Origin: Nocardiopsis quinghaiensis
Lineage (GTDB): Bacteria; Actinomycetota; Actinomycetes; Streptosporangiales; Streptosporangiaceae
DNA length: 54,031 nucleotides
Reading direction: 5' to 3'
NCBI RefSeq assembly: GCF_008638365.1
Contig: NZ_ML703341.1
Location: 1-54,031, forward strand
The notes beneath the pieces are model-generated. The model saw only the letters and a list, made by a program, of their open reading frames with translations, did no database searches and was not told the origin of the DNA. Made by a program: the position numbers and the translations under genes. This document shows positions 47,381 to 54,031 of this stretch, one piece after another (positions within the stretch are counted from its first letter, which is position 1; the number at the start of each line of letters is the position of its first letter).

Positions 47381-48616
47381 ATGAGCACCACACCGTTGGG
47401 CGCGCGCTTCCGCCGGGTCTGGGTCGCGACGGCCTCGGGGAACTTCGGCGACGGCATCCTGCTCGTCGGGTTCCCGCTGCTCGCGGTCGAACTGACCAGG
47501 TCGCCGCTGCTCGTGTCGCTGGTCTCCACCCTCGCGACCCTGCCGTGGCTGGTGGTCGCGCTCTACGCCGGCGCCCTCGCCGACCGCCTGGACCGGCGGC
47601 GGATCATCCTCGCCGCCGCCTGGTTCCGCGTCGCCGCGCTGGTCGTGCTCGTCGTGCTCGCACTCGCCGGGCTCACCGACCTCACGGTCCTCTACGTCGC
47701 CGTGCTGGTCCTGGGCACACTCGAGGTCTTCGCGGACACGACGACCCAGTCCCTCCTGCCGATGACCGTGGACCGGGAGCGCCTCGGCGCAGCCAACGGG
47801 CGGGTGATCGCCGCCCAGCGCGTCGCCAACGACTTCCTCGGCGGACCCGTCGCCGGTGCCCTCGTCGCCGCGAGCACGGTGGCGTTCTTCGGCGTCCCGG
47901 TGCTGCTGTACGCGATGACCGGGATCCTTATGCTCACCCTGCGCGGGCGGTACCGGGTCAGCAGGCCCTCGGAGGCCAAGATCCGCACCGACATCGCCGA
48001 GGGCATCCGCTACCTCGGGGCGCACCGCGTCCTGCGCGCCCTGGCTGTCCTCGCGGGGATGCTGAACTTCTCCACGTCGGCCTACCTCGCCGTGTTCGTC
48101 CTCTGGGCGGTCGGCGACGCGTCGGTCATGCGGTTGGACCCGCCCGTCTACGGTGCGCTGTTCGCCGCGCTCGCCGCCGGCGGCGTCGCCGGGGCGCTCG
48201 GCGTGGAGTGGCTGTCCGGCCTGCTCGGCGAGGTGCGGGTCCTGCTCGCGGGCGCCGCGGTCAGCAGCCTGCTGCTGCTCCTGCCCGTGGTGTTCCCCGT
48301 CGCCGCGGTGGCCTTCCCCGCCTTCGTCGCGGTGGGCTTCGGCGCCACACTGACCAACGTCACGCTCGTGTCGCTGCGCCAGCGCCTGATCCGCGAGGAG
48401 CTCCTCGGCCGGGTGAACGCCACCTACCGCCTGATCGGGATGGGCACCATGCCCCTCGGCGCCGCGGTGGGCGGGGCGGTCGGCAGCCTGCTGAGCCTGG
48501 AGGCGGTGTTCGGCGGCGCCGTCGTCGTGGCTCTGCTCGCGACGGCGTTCACGATGCGCAAGGTGACCGCCGAGGAGGTCCGCCGGGCCGAGGAGGAGGC
48601 GCTGGCGGCCGAGTGA
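47381..48616 (+). CDS. MFS exporter (EntS/DHA3-like)
   Basis: Integral membrane protein of 411 aa with about 12 hydrophobic helices. The loop between helices 2 and 3 reads GALADRLDRRRII, the MFS signature, and RFRRVWVATASGNFGDGIL at the start is typical of the drug/siderophore exporter group. It is preceded by AAGGAGAAGG. At the end of the NRPS operon it most likely exports the product and may give self-resistance. A 252-bp gap before it contains no gene and may hold a promoter. Confidence 0.88.
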   Translation: MSTTPLGARFRRVWVATASGNFGDGILLVGFPLLAVELTRSPLLVSLVSTLATLPWLVVALYAGALADRLDRRRIILAAAWFRVAALVVLVVLALAGLTDLTVLYVAVLVLGTLEVFADTTTQSLLPMTVDRERLGAANGRVIAAQRVANDFLGGPVAGALVAASTVAFFGVPVLLYAMTGILMLTLRGRYRVSRPSEAKIRTDIAEGIRYLGAHRVLRALAVLAGMLNFSTSAYLAVFVLWAVGDASVMRLDPPVYGALFAALAAGGVAGALGVEWLSGLLGEVRVLLAGAAVSSLLLLLPVVFPVAAVAFPAFVAVGFGATLTNVTLVSLRQRLIREELLGRVNATYRLIGMGTMPLGAAVGGAVGSLLSLEAVFGGAVVVALLATAFTMRKVTAEEVRRAEEEALAAE

Positions 48617-48638
48617 CCCCGCCGACCGGTCCGGGTTG

Positions 48639-49034
48639 TCAGCGGGGGTGATCCTGGTGGCCGAGGAAGCGCTGCTGCTCCAGGATCATCCCGTGCTCGT
48701 CCACACGGAAGACGTCGGCGAAGTCCTCGAGGGACGTGCCGGTGTCCAGGACACCGAGGGCCACGACGGTCGACTCGTCGCCGAACACCTTGCGCAGGAC
48801 GTGCGTGCGGTCGTCACCGAGTGCGGAGCGCTGGACCTCCTCGGTCGCGCTGGTTCCCCGCACCGGCTCCAGGCCTGGGTAGGTGGTGCGCACGTTCTCC
48901 GCGAGGAAGGAGGCGTAACCGTCGAAGTCCCGTTTGTTGAGGTAGTGGTACGTGAGGTGGACATGGTCGACAGCGGCCGCGTTGACCGACGAGCCCCCCG
49001 GCACGGAGTTCCCTGTCCCGTTGTGCCTGCTCAC
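48639..49034 (-). CDS. SnoaL-like / NTF2-fold small protein
   Basis: Protein of 131 aa with the cone-shaped NTF2 fold: VDHVHLTYHYLNKRDFDGYA at the start, FLAENVRTTYPG, then DFADVFRVDEHGMILEQQRF. Members act as cyclases, hydroxylases, epimerases or binding proteins in antibiotic pathways. I chose GTG at 49034 since AAGGAAG lies 8 nt upstream; a longer reading enters an IS remnant. It is convergent with the exporter and is the last gene of the cluster. Function unknown. Confidence 0.78.
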   Translation of the reverse strand: MSRHNGTGNSVPGGSSVNAAAVDHVHLTYHYLNKRDFDGYASFLAENVRTTYPGLEPVRGTSATEEVQRSALGDDRTHVLRKVFGDESTVVALGVLDTGTSLEDFADVFRVDEHGMILEQQRFLGHQDHPR

Positions 49035-49189
49035 TGCAATGGCTTCCTTTCCGGCGCGCTGGGCGTCGCAGGTCTTCGCGTGAGCACGCGGGGCTTCCGC
49101 GCGCTCCTGGGTGTCGATCGTGGGCCAGGCCGGTATGCGCGCGCTATCACCCCGCCAATCCCTCCCCGTGACGCCGACGAGCCCGATGC
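49035..49189. other. Upstream region of the SnoaL-like gene
   Basis: About 155 bp between the SnoaL-like gene and the IS3 remnant. I see no gene; the promoter of the small gene is expected here. Confidence 0.4.
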
Positions 49190-49545
49190 CGGTGCCGAGC
49201 ACAGGCGTGCACCTGTGTCCTGTCGGCATCCCTGAGCGCAGCCCGACGGTCCCGGCCTCGCGCATCAGCCGATCCACCCGTTCGTGGCTGGCCTCATAGC
49301 CCTTCTCACGCAGCTCAGCGGTAGTCCACGGCTCCCCGGAGGCCGGGTCCTGCCTATGGAACGGCCTCGACCAGTTCCGCATCGCGCGCGGCGCGCCCAG
49401 CGCGTGCGGTCCGTCCCTTCTTCCAGGCGTAGAAGGAGGAGCGTGCCAACGCGAGGCGTCCTGCGGGAGGCCGGTCGGGCGTTGGCGTGGGTAGTGCGGG
49501 GCATCGAGGGCCTCCTGGTGGCCGGTGGGACGTCACAATCCACAC
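49190..49545 (-). mobile_element. IS3-family transposase (OrfB) remnant
   Basis: Two frames together give the N-terminal part of an IS3 OrfB: LALARSSFYAWKKGRTARAG with ARDAELVEAV, then after a frameshift EPWTTAELREKGYEASHERV followed by DRLMREAG. The catalytic DDE region is missing. It is decayed and inactive. Confidence 0.72.
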
Positions 49546-49547
49546 CG

Positions 49548-49990
49548 ATACCGGAGACCCTCTTCGTGTGTGTCAGGCGGGGCGGGTGTTACCAACCTCC
49601 ATGGTCAGTACAGCTAGGCTTCGGGGCCGGTTCGACCTGCTGGCGGCGGCTGGACGAGTGGCAGCAGGCCGGCGTGTGGGAGGAGCTGCGACAGGTGCTG
49701 TTGGACCGGTTGCGGGCAGCGGACCAGCTGGACTTCTCGCGTGCCACGGTCGACGCCTCGCATGTGCAGGCCAAGAGGGGGCGAAGCCACCCAGAGGTCG
49801 GGCCGAGTCCGACTGACCGAGGTCGGCCGGGCTCCAAGCACCACGTGCTCACCGACACCCGCGGTACTCCGTTGCGCGTGTCGCTGACCGGCGGCGACCG
49901 CCACGACGTGACCCAGCTCCTTCCTCTGGTCGACGCTGTTGCCCGGGTGCGGGGCAAGCCAGGGCGCCCGAGGCACGCGGTGCGGCGTGC
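49548..49990 (+). mobile_element. IS5-type transposase remnant (N-terminal and central part)
   Basis: The frame reads LGFGAGSTCWRRLDEWQQAG, DFSRATVDASHVQAKRG with the first catalytic Asp, GPSPTDRGRPGSKHHVLTDT and GGDRHDVTQLLPLVDAV. This is the front of an IS5-family transposase. After GKPGRPRH the match ends, so the C-terminal half with the catalytic Glu is lost. It has the same orientation as the IS5-type C-terminal fragment at 5.2 kb and marks the right edge of the accessory block. Confidence 0.78.
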
Positions 49991-50416
49991 GGCCACGGCC
50001 CCTGCCACGGAGGCGGGGCGGAGGCCGCGCGCGGCCGTGCTTCCCCTCACAGACACCGGCGCCCAGCCCCGAGTGTGGCGGAGAACGCCTGGTCAGACGC
50101 CCGTGTCGCCCCCGTCGCGCTGCTATTCCCGACGTCACAGCCGCTGAGCTGTGACGGCAGGAATGACGGGATGCCGCCGCCGCGTTGACCACCGCGGGGA
50201 CCGGAGGTCTTCTCCCTCGTTCCCTTCCGCCGCCGCGACGGCGGCGCCGGCGGGGTTCGCCTCTGACGTCCCCGCCTGTTCCCATGCTCTCCCGCCCGAC
50301 AGCCGCCACCGCGGACATCCGTCCCGTCGGCCGCCACGCACACAGCGCATGGGTCTTTTCGATGCTGACCGGCACGTCCCGGTCGGTGCCTCCACACGAG
50401 GAGCACCCTCTTCTTC
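49991..50416. other. Region upstream of the BCCT transporter
   Basis: These 426 bp have no convincing gene. The first part continues as decayed sequence after the transposase fragment; the second part is the presumed promoter and leader of the transporter gene. Confidence 0.5.
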
Positions 50417-52027
50417 ATGTTCTCCACTCTGCGCTCACGCGTGCCCGAGCCAGGCAGACGCACCGACCCCTGGGTCCTCGGCGTGAGCGGTCTGCTCATG
50501 GCCGCCTTCGTCGCCTCCGCGCTCGCCGCGCCGAAGGCGGTCGGCGCCGCCGTGGACGTGGCCTTCACCTGGTCCGCGCGCTGGTTCGGCGCCTACTGGC
50601 AACTCCTCATGCTGGCCATCTTCGTCATCATCACCGTCCTGGCGTTCTCCCGCTACGGCAGGGTCCGCATGGGCGGCTCCGAGGCCCCCGGCTTCAGTCG
50701 GTTCTCCTGGATCGCGATGATCACCACCACCCTGCTGGCCGCGGGAGGGGTGTTCTGGGCGGCGGCCGAGCCCATCGCCCACTACGCCTCCCCGCCGCCG
50801 CAGTACGCCGACCAGGTCGGCGGCGGAGCCGAGGGCGCGGCGATCGCGATGGCGCAGAGCTTCGTCCACTGGGGCTTCATCGGCTGGGCGGTCGGCGGTT
50901 CGCTGGCCACCCTGGTCATGATGCGCGGGGTCGAGAAGGGCATGCCGCTGCGTCCGCGCACCCTGCTGTGGCCGGTCATGGGCGAGCGCGTGCGCACGCA
51001 CTGGATCGGCGCGGTCGTCGACGTCAGCTGCGTGCTCGCCGTGGTCGCCGGGACCGTGGGCCCCATCGGCTTCCTCGGCCTCCAGATCTCCTACATCTCC
51101 AGCGCGCTGTTCGGGCTGCCGAACACCTACGCCACCCAGGTCCTGATCATCGTGGGCCTGACCGTCGTGGCCGCGGTGTCGGTGCTGAGCGGCATCAAGC
51201 GGGGCATCCAGACGCTGAGCCGGGCCAACGTGTGGGTGGCGCTGGTCCTCATCCTGGCCATCGTCGGCATGGCGTCGCTGCCCTTCGTGGCGGACCTCTA
51301 CCTGCGGTCCGCCGTGGTGCAGGTGCAGGAGTTCCTGCCCATGGCCCTGTACCGGGGCGACGAGCAGTGGCTCGGCTACTGGACCCTGTTCTTCTTCGGC
51401 TGGTTCCTCGGCTTCGGGCCCATGATGGCGATCTTCTTCGCCCGTATCTCCAAGGGCCGCACCGTACGCGACATCTACGTCGGGGCGACGGTGATGCCCA
51501 CGGTGGTGACCACGATCTGGTTCACCGCGCTGGGCGGTACCGGCATCTGGCTCGAACAGCGCGACCCGGGGGCGATCACGGCTCCCTACGCCGAGGACGG
51601 CCTTCCCGCAGCGGCGCTGTCCATCCTGGAGGCGCTGCCGATGACCGCGGTGCTCGGCGTGCTCATGGTGATCGTCGCGCTGATCTTCCTCGCGTCCACG
51701 CTCGACTCGATGTCCTACGCCATCGCGGCCTCCAGCATGCACGAGGGAGAGCCCTCCGGGCTCGTCCGCGCGTTCTGGTGCGGGGGGATGGGCCTGGCCG
51801 CCATCGCCCTGCTCGTGGTGGGAGACGGCGGGATCCAGGCGTTGCAGTCCTTCATCGTGGTGACCGCGGTCCCCGTGGGGCTGGTCATGCTGCCGACGCT
51901 GTGGACCACGCCTCGGCTGCTGCACACCATGGCCGTCGAACAGGGCATCGTCGCCGTGCCCCGGTCCTCCGGCGAGCACGCCGGGGACGAGAGCCCGGCG
52001 CGGCGGGTCGGGGAGCCGGTCGGCTAG
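50417..52027 (+). CDS. BCCT-family transporter (betaine/choline/carnitine type)
   Basis: Membrane transporter of 536 aa with about 12 helices. Family features are FTWSARWFGAYWQLLMLAIF in helix 1-2, WAAAEPIAHYASPPP, AQSFVHWGFIGWAVGGSLAT, and the ARISKGRTVRDIY loop. In BetP the segment before that loop holds three tryptophans that bind the quaternary amine (AWWISW); here it reads GWFLGF, so only the first is Trp and the other two are Phe. The aromatic box may therefore hold a somewhat different substrate. The SD GAGGAG is rather far upstream of the ATG. It ends at a strong hairpin shared with the LLM gene. A decayed homologous 5' end occurs at 4.7 kb. Confidence 0.88.
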   Translation: MFSTLRSRVPEPGRRTDPWVLGVSGLLMAAFVASALAAPKAVGAAVDVAFTWSARWFGAYWQLLMLAIFVIITVLAFSRYGRVRMGGSEAPGFSRFSWIAMITTTLLAAGGVFWAAAEPIAHYASPPPQYADQVGGGAEGAAIAMAQSFVHWGFIGWAVGGSLATLVMMRGVEKGMPLRPRTLLWPVMGERVRTHWIGAVVDVSCVLAVVAGTVGPIGFLGLQISYISSALFGLPNTYATQVLIIVGLTVVAAVSVLSGIKRGIQTLSRANVWVALVLILAIVGMASLPFVADLYLRSAVVQVQEFLPMALYRGDEQWLGYWTLFFFGWFLGFGPMMAIFFARISKGRTVRDIYVGATVMPTVVTTIWFTALGGTGIWLEQRDPGAITAPYAEDGLPAAALSILEALPMTAVLGVLMVIVALIFLASTLDSMSYAIAASSMHEGEPSGLVRAFWCGGMGLAAIALLVVGDGGIQALQSFIVVTAVPVGLVMLPTLWTTPRLLHTMAVEQGIVAVPRSSGEHAGDESPARRVGEPVG

Positions 52028-52111
52028 GTCGTGCTTTCCGGGGGTTCCGCTCCCCCGTGCGCCCCGCGGTGCTCCTTCGACCGGACGGACACCGCGGGGC
52101 GGACCACGTGA

Positions 52112-52156
52112 AACGAGAGAGGGGACCCGAGCCGTGCTCGGGTCCCCTGTCTCGTT
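52112..52156. terminator. Bidirectional terminator hairpin
   Basis: A 20-bp stem (52112-52131 with 52137-52156) has one mismatch and a 5-nt loop. It lies between the convergent BCCT and LLM genes. Confidence 0.9.
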
Positions 52157-52167
52157 CGCGGGCCGGG

Positions 52168-53256
52168 TCAGGCACCCGGGGCGGCCCGCCTGGCCGCCAG
52201 CATCGAGGCGTGGGTGGGCGCGTCGGGGACGTGCGCGGGCCGCCCTGCGGCGAACTCCTTGCGCAGCACCGGTACGACCTCCTCGCCGAGCAGGTCCAGC
52301 TGCTCCAGGACGGTCTTGAGCGGCAGGCCCGCGTGGTCCATGAGGAAGAGCTGGCGCTGGTAGTCGCCGAACATCTCACGGAAGGTCAGCGTGCGGTCGA
52401 TGACCTCCTGCGGGCTGCCGACGGTCAGCGGCGTCTCGCGGGTGAACTCCTCCAGGGAGGGGCCGCCTCCGTAGACCGGCGCGTTGTCGAAGTAGGGCCT
52501 GAACTCCCTGACCGCGTCCTGGGAGTTCTTTCGCATGAACACCTGCCCGCCCAGGCCGACGACGGCCTGGTCGGCCTTGCCGTGGCCGTAGTGCTCGAAG
52601 CGGCGGCGGTACAGGGAGATGAGCTTCTTGGTGTGGGTGGCGGGCCAGAAGATGTTGTTGTGGAAGAAGCCGTCACCGTAGTAGGCGGCCTGCTCGGCGA
52701 TCTCCGGGCTGCGGATGGAACCGTGCCAGACGAAGGGCGGCACGCCGTCCAGGGGGCGCGGGGTGGAGGTGAAGCCCTGCAGCGGGGTGCGGAACTTGCC
52801 CTCCCAGTCCACCACGTCCTCGCGCCAGAGCCGGTGCACCAGGTTGTAGTTCTCCAGGGCCAGCGGGATGCCCTGGCGGATGTCCTGTCCGAACCAGGGG
52901 TAGACGGGGCCGGTGTTGCCGCGGCCCATCATCAGGTCCACCCGGCCGTCGGCCAGGTGCTGGAGCATGGAGAAGTCCTCGGCGATCTTGACCGGGTCGT
53001 TGGTGGTGATCAGGGTCGTGGCCGTGGACAGGACGAGCCTCTCGGTACGGGCCGCGATGTAGCCGAGCATGGTGGTCGGCGAGGACGCCACGAACGGCGG
53101 GTTGTGGTGCTCGCCGCTGGCGAAGACGTCCAGCCCGACCTCCTCGGCCTTGAGCGCGATGGTGACCATCGCCTTGATCCGCTCGGCCTCGGTCGGTGTA
53201 CGTCCGGTGGTGGGGTCGGTGGTCACGTCACTCACCGAGAAGATTCCGAACTGCAT
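52168..53256 (-). CDS. LLM-class flavin-dependent oxidoreductase (CE1758-like)
   Basis: Luciferase-like monooxygenase of 362 aa that uses reduced FMN. The TIM-barrel features are FGIFSVSDVTTDP at the start, GEHHNPPFVASSPTTMLGYI, LSTATTLITTNDPVKIAEDF and LMMGRGNTGPVYPWFGQD. This fits the CE1758-type family that normally sits beside a CE1759-type FMN reductase. The matching reductase is in this window, but at 1.0-1.65 kb. Its promoter-proximal motif is shared with that reductase, so the two are probably co-regulated. Substrate unknown. Confidence 0.85.
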   Translation of the reverse strand: MQFGIFSVSDVTTDPTTGRTPTEAERIKAMVTIALKAEEVGLDVFASGEHHNPPFVASSPTTMLGYIAARTERLVLSTATTLITTNDPVKIAEDFSMLQHLADGRVDLMMGRGNTGPVYPWFGQDIRQGIPLALENYNLVHRLWREDVVDWEGKFRTPLQGFTSTPRPLDGVPPFVWHGSIRSPEIAEQAAYYGDGFFHNNIFWPATHTKKLISLYRRRFEHYGHGKADQAVVGLGGQVFMRKNSQDAVREFRPYFDNAPVYGGGPSLEEFTRETPLTVGSPQEVIDRTLTFREMFGDYQRQLFLMDHAGLPLKTVLEQLDLLGEEVVPVLRKEFAAGRPAHVPDAPTHASMLAARRAAPGA

Positions 53257-53263
53257 GGCCAGC

Positions 53264-53310
53264 TCCCCCTAAGTAGCTTCCAAAGAAGTATTTTCCGATT
53301 AAACTATCAT
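53264..53310 (-). promoter_or_regulatory. Promoter-proximal motif shared with the FMN reductase gene
   Basis: On the minus strand this region reads GATAGTTTAA, then TACTTCTTTGGAAGCT (53275-53290), then TAGGGGGA (53264-53271), the last being the RBS. Fourteen of 16 bases of the middle block equal those upstream of the FMN reductase at 998-1013. Part of it is an imperfect inverted repeat (AGCTTCC AA AGAAGTA). Confidence 0.6.
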
Positions 53311-53509
53311 GGCGAACGCCCGGCGTTCATCCCCTGTTCCTTCCCCTCACACGCCGCTTCGAGGGGCAGCGTTCATCCACAGGCACTCTCCGTATCTGTC
53401 AAATGTCACCATCCCCTGGTATTCCTGGGAATGCTGGCACCGGAACGGTCACCGGGTGTCACGGCGACCGGCACGGCTGAGTACGTGAGCACACGCGAAG
53501 GAGGAGGGC
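53311..53509. other. Short intergenic region
   Basis: About 200 bp between the LLM gene and a small ORF. I see no gene; promoters for both flanking genes are expected. Confidence 0.4.
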
Positions 53510-53698
53510 GTGCACCCCGACCCACGCGCCCGCAACCTCATGGCCACCACCCTCGATCCCCGACGACACCTTCCCCACCAGGACCGAGACCGGACCGACC
53601 GCGAGCCCGTGGTGCTCGCCGACGCCCTCGGCGACGTCATGACAGCCCTCACCGAGGTCGACCCGGACCTGCTGGTCGTCCACAGGTCCGAGGCCTGA
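53510..53698 (+). CDS. Small hypothetical protein, 62 aa
   Basis: A short ORF with a near-ideal Shine-Dalgarno sequence (AAGGAGG, 5 nt before the GTG). It is rich in Arg, Asp and His at the start and ends DVMTALTEVDPDLLVVHRSE, which could form a helix. No signal peptide or membrane segment is present, and no family is recognised. The strong RBS is the main reason to regard it as real. Confidence 0.55.
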   Translation: MHPDPRARNLMATTLDPRRHLPHQDRDRTDREPVVLADALGDVMTALTEVDPDLLVVHRSEA

Positions 53699-54031
53699 TC
53701 CACCGCGACCGGCACTTCCCGGCGGACGCCCACGACTTCGGGAGCGGGCGTCCGCCGACCCGCCGCACGGGGTACCTGGACACGAGACCCGCGGCCACAC
53801 GAGACCGCGTGACGCACCCCTCACCGTCGCGTGGCGGGCTCCGCTCCCGTACGATCCCCGCCGCGTGGTCCCCGTTGGGGACGGGAGGGAAGACGGTCCG
53901 CCCAGGCCCAGGCAGGCGCGGCGGCCGCTCCCGTCGGCGCGCGTCCCCGACCGTGGCGGGCCCCCCGGCCCGGGGGGCCCCCCCGGGGGGGGTTTCACCC
54001 CCCCGGGAACCCTTGAACGGGCGGGCTGTTG
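53699..54031. other. Right window end with long G/C runs
   Basis: No gene is convincing here. From about 53958 to 54003 the sequence is almost entirely runs of G and C, with an eight-G run and a seven-C run. This could be a contig end of low quality. Confidence 0.4.

Noticed and set aside
49284..50147. One intact 287-aa protein over the right-hand IS region
   Set aside because: Only the middle matches an IS5 transposase. The start is antisense to the IS3 remnant, and the end is non-homologous and lacks the catalytic Glu.
1..54031. tRNA, rRNA or riboswitch genes, including a cobalamin riboswitch before the B12-dependent glutamate mutase
   Set aside because: I found no convincing cloverleaf or rRNA-like sequence. 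The 119-bp gap before glmS is too short for a typical cobalamin riboswitch, and no B12-box-like sequence was noticed.

Overview
The window is high-GC (about 70 %) actinobacterial DNA, most likely from the Nocardiopsaceae (Nocardiopsis, Thermobifida or Streptomonospora relatives). The evidence is a family-6 cellulase with an N-terminal CBM2, preceded by two copies of the 14-bp palindrome known as the CelR box in Thermobifida fusca, plus codon use, GTG starts and a SARP-type regulator. All functional calls come from reading the sequence. No database search was run.

The outer parts look like ordinary chromosome. On the left (1-4.9 kb) are the secreted GH6/CBM2 cellulase (cut by the window edge), an FMN reductase, a PdxA-type dehydrogenase and a two-gene dihydroxyacetone-type kinase (dhaK, dhaL). 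On the right (50.4-53.7 kb) are a BCCT transporter, a luciferase-like (LLM) flavin oxidoreductase and a small ORF. The FMN reductase and the LLM oxidoreductase belong to families that normally pair. Here they lie about 50 kb apart but share the same promoter-proximal motif. A decayed copy of the BCCT gene's 5' end lies just after dhaL. IS5-type transposase fragments lie at about 5.2 and 49.6 kb, and an IS3-type fragment at 49.2-49.5 kb. I read the roughly 45 kb between as an accessory block inserted at or beside an ancestral BCCT locus.

The block has two parts. The first (5.5-19.4 kb) has a low-GC divergent gene with an HHIVP motif (possible HNH-type nuclease), then a four-gene operon joined by 4-bp overlaps. 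Its first gene resembles DUF6603; two huge uncharacterised proteins (826 and 1269 aa) and a 448-aa protein follow. A fifth gene repeats the N-terminal half of the fourth but ends in a different, tail-fibre-like C-terminus. The duplication scar, a copy of the 3' end of gene 3, lies between genes four and five. A strong terminator closes the unit. Its function is unknown.

The second part (20.1-49.0 kb) is a nonribosomal peptide cluster. A SARP-NB-ARC-TPR activator is followed by a convergent operon for glutamate mutase (GlmS, GlmE), an asparaginyl-tRNA-synthetase-like protein without an anticodon domain, and a glutamate-synthase-like FMN protein; together these may make and amidate 3-methylaspartate. 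Next come an XRE/STAND regulator and a 49-aa putative secreted peptide, then a seven-gene operon (MbtH, type II thioesterase, SyrP-like hydroxylase, stand-alone A-T didomain, Asp/Asn-hydroxylase-type oxygenase, KAS III, medium-chain dehydrogenase). Divergently transcribed is a 2968-aa synthetase, C-A-T-C-T-C-A-T-TE, whose second module has no adenylation domain. A VioC-type oxygenase, an SDR, an MFS exporter and a SnoaL-like protein follow. The likely product is a short, highly hydroxylated peptide; module 2 is probably loaded in trans from the A-T protein.
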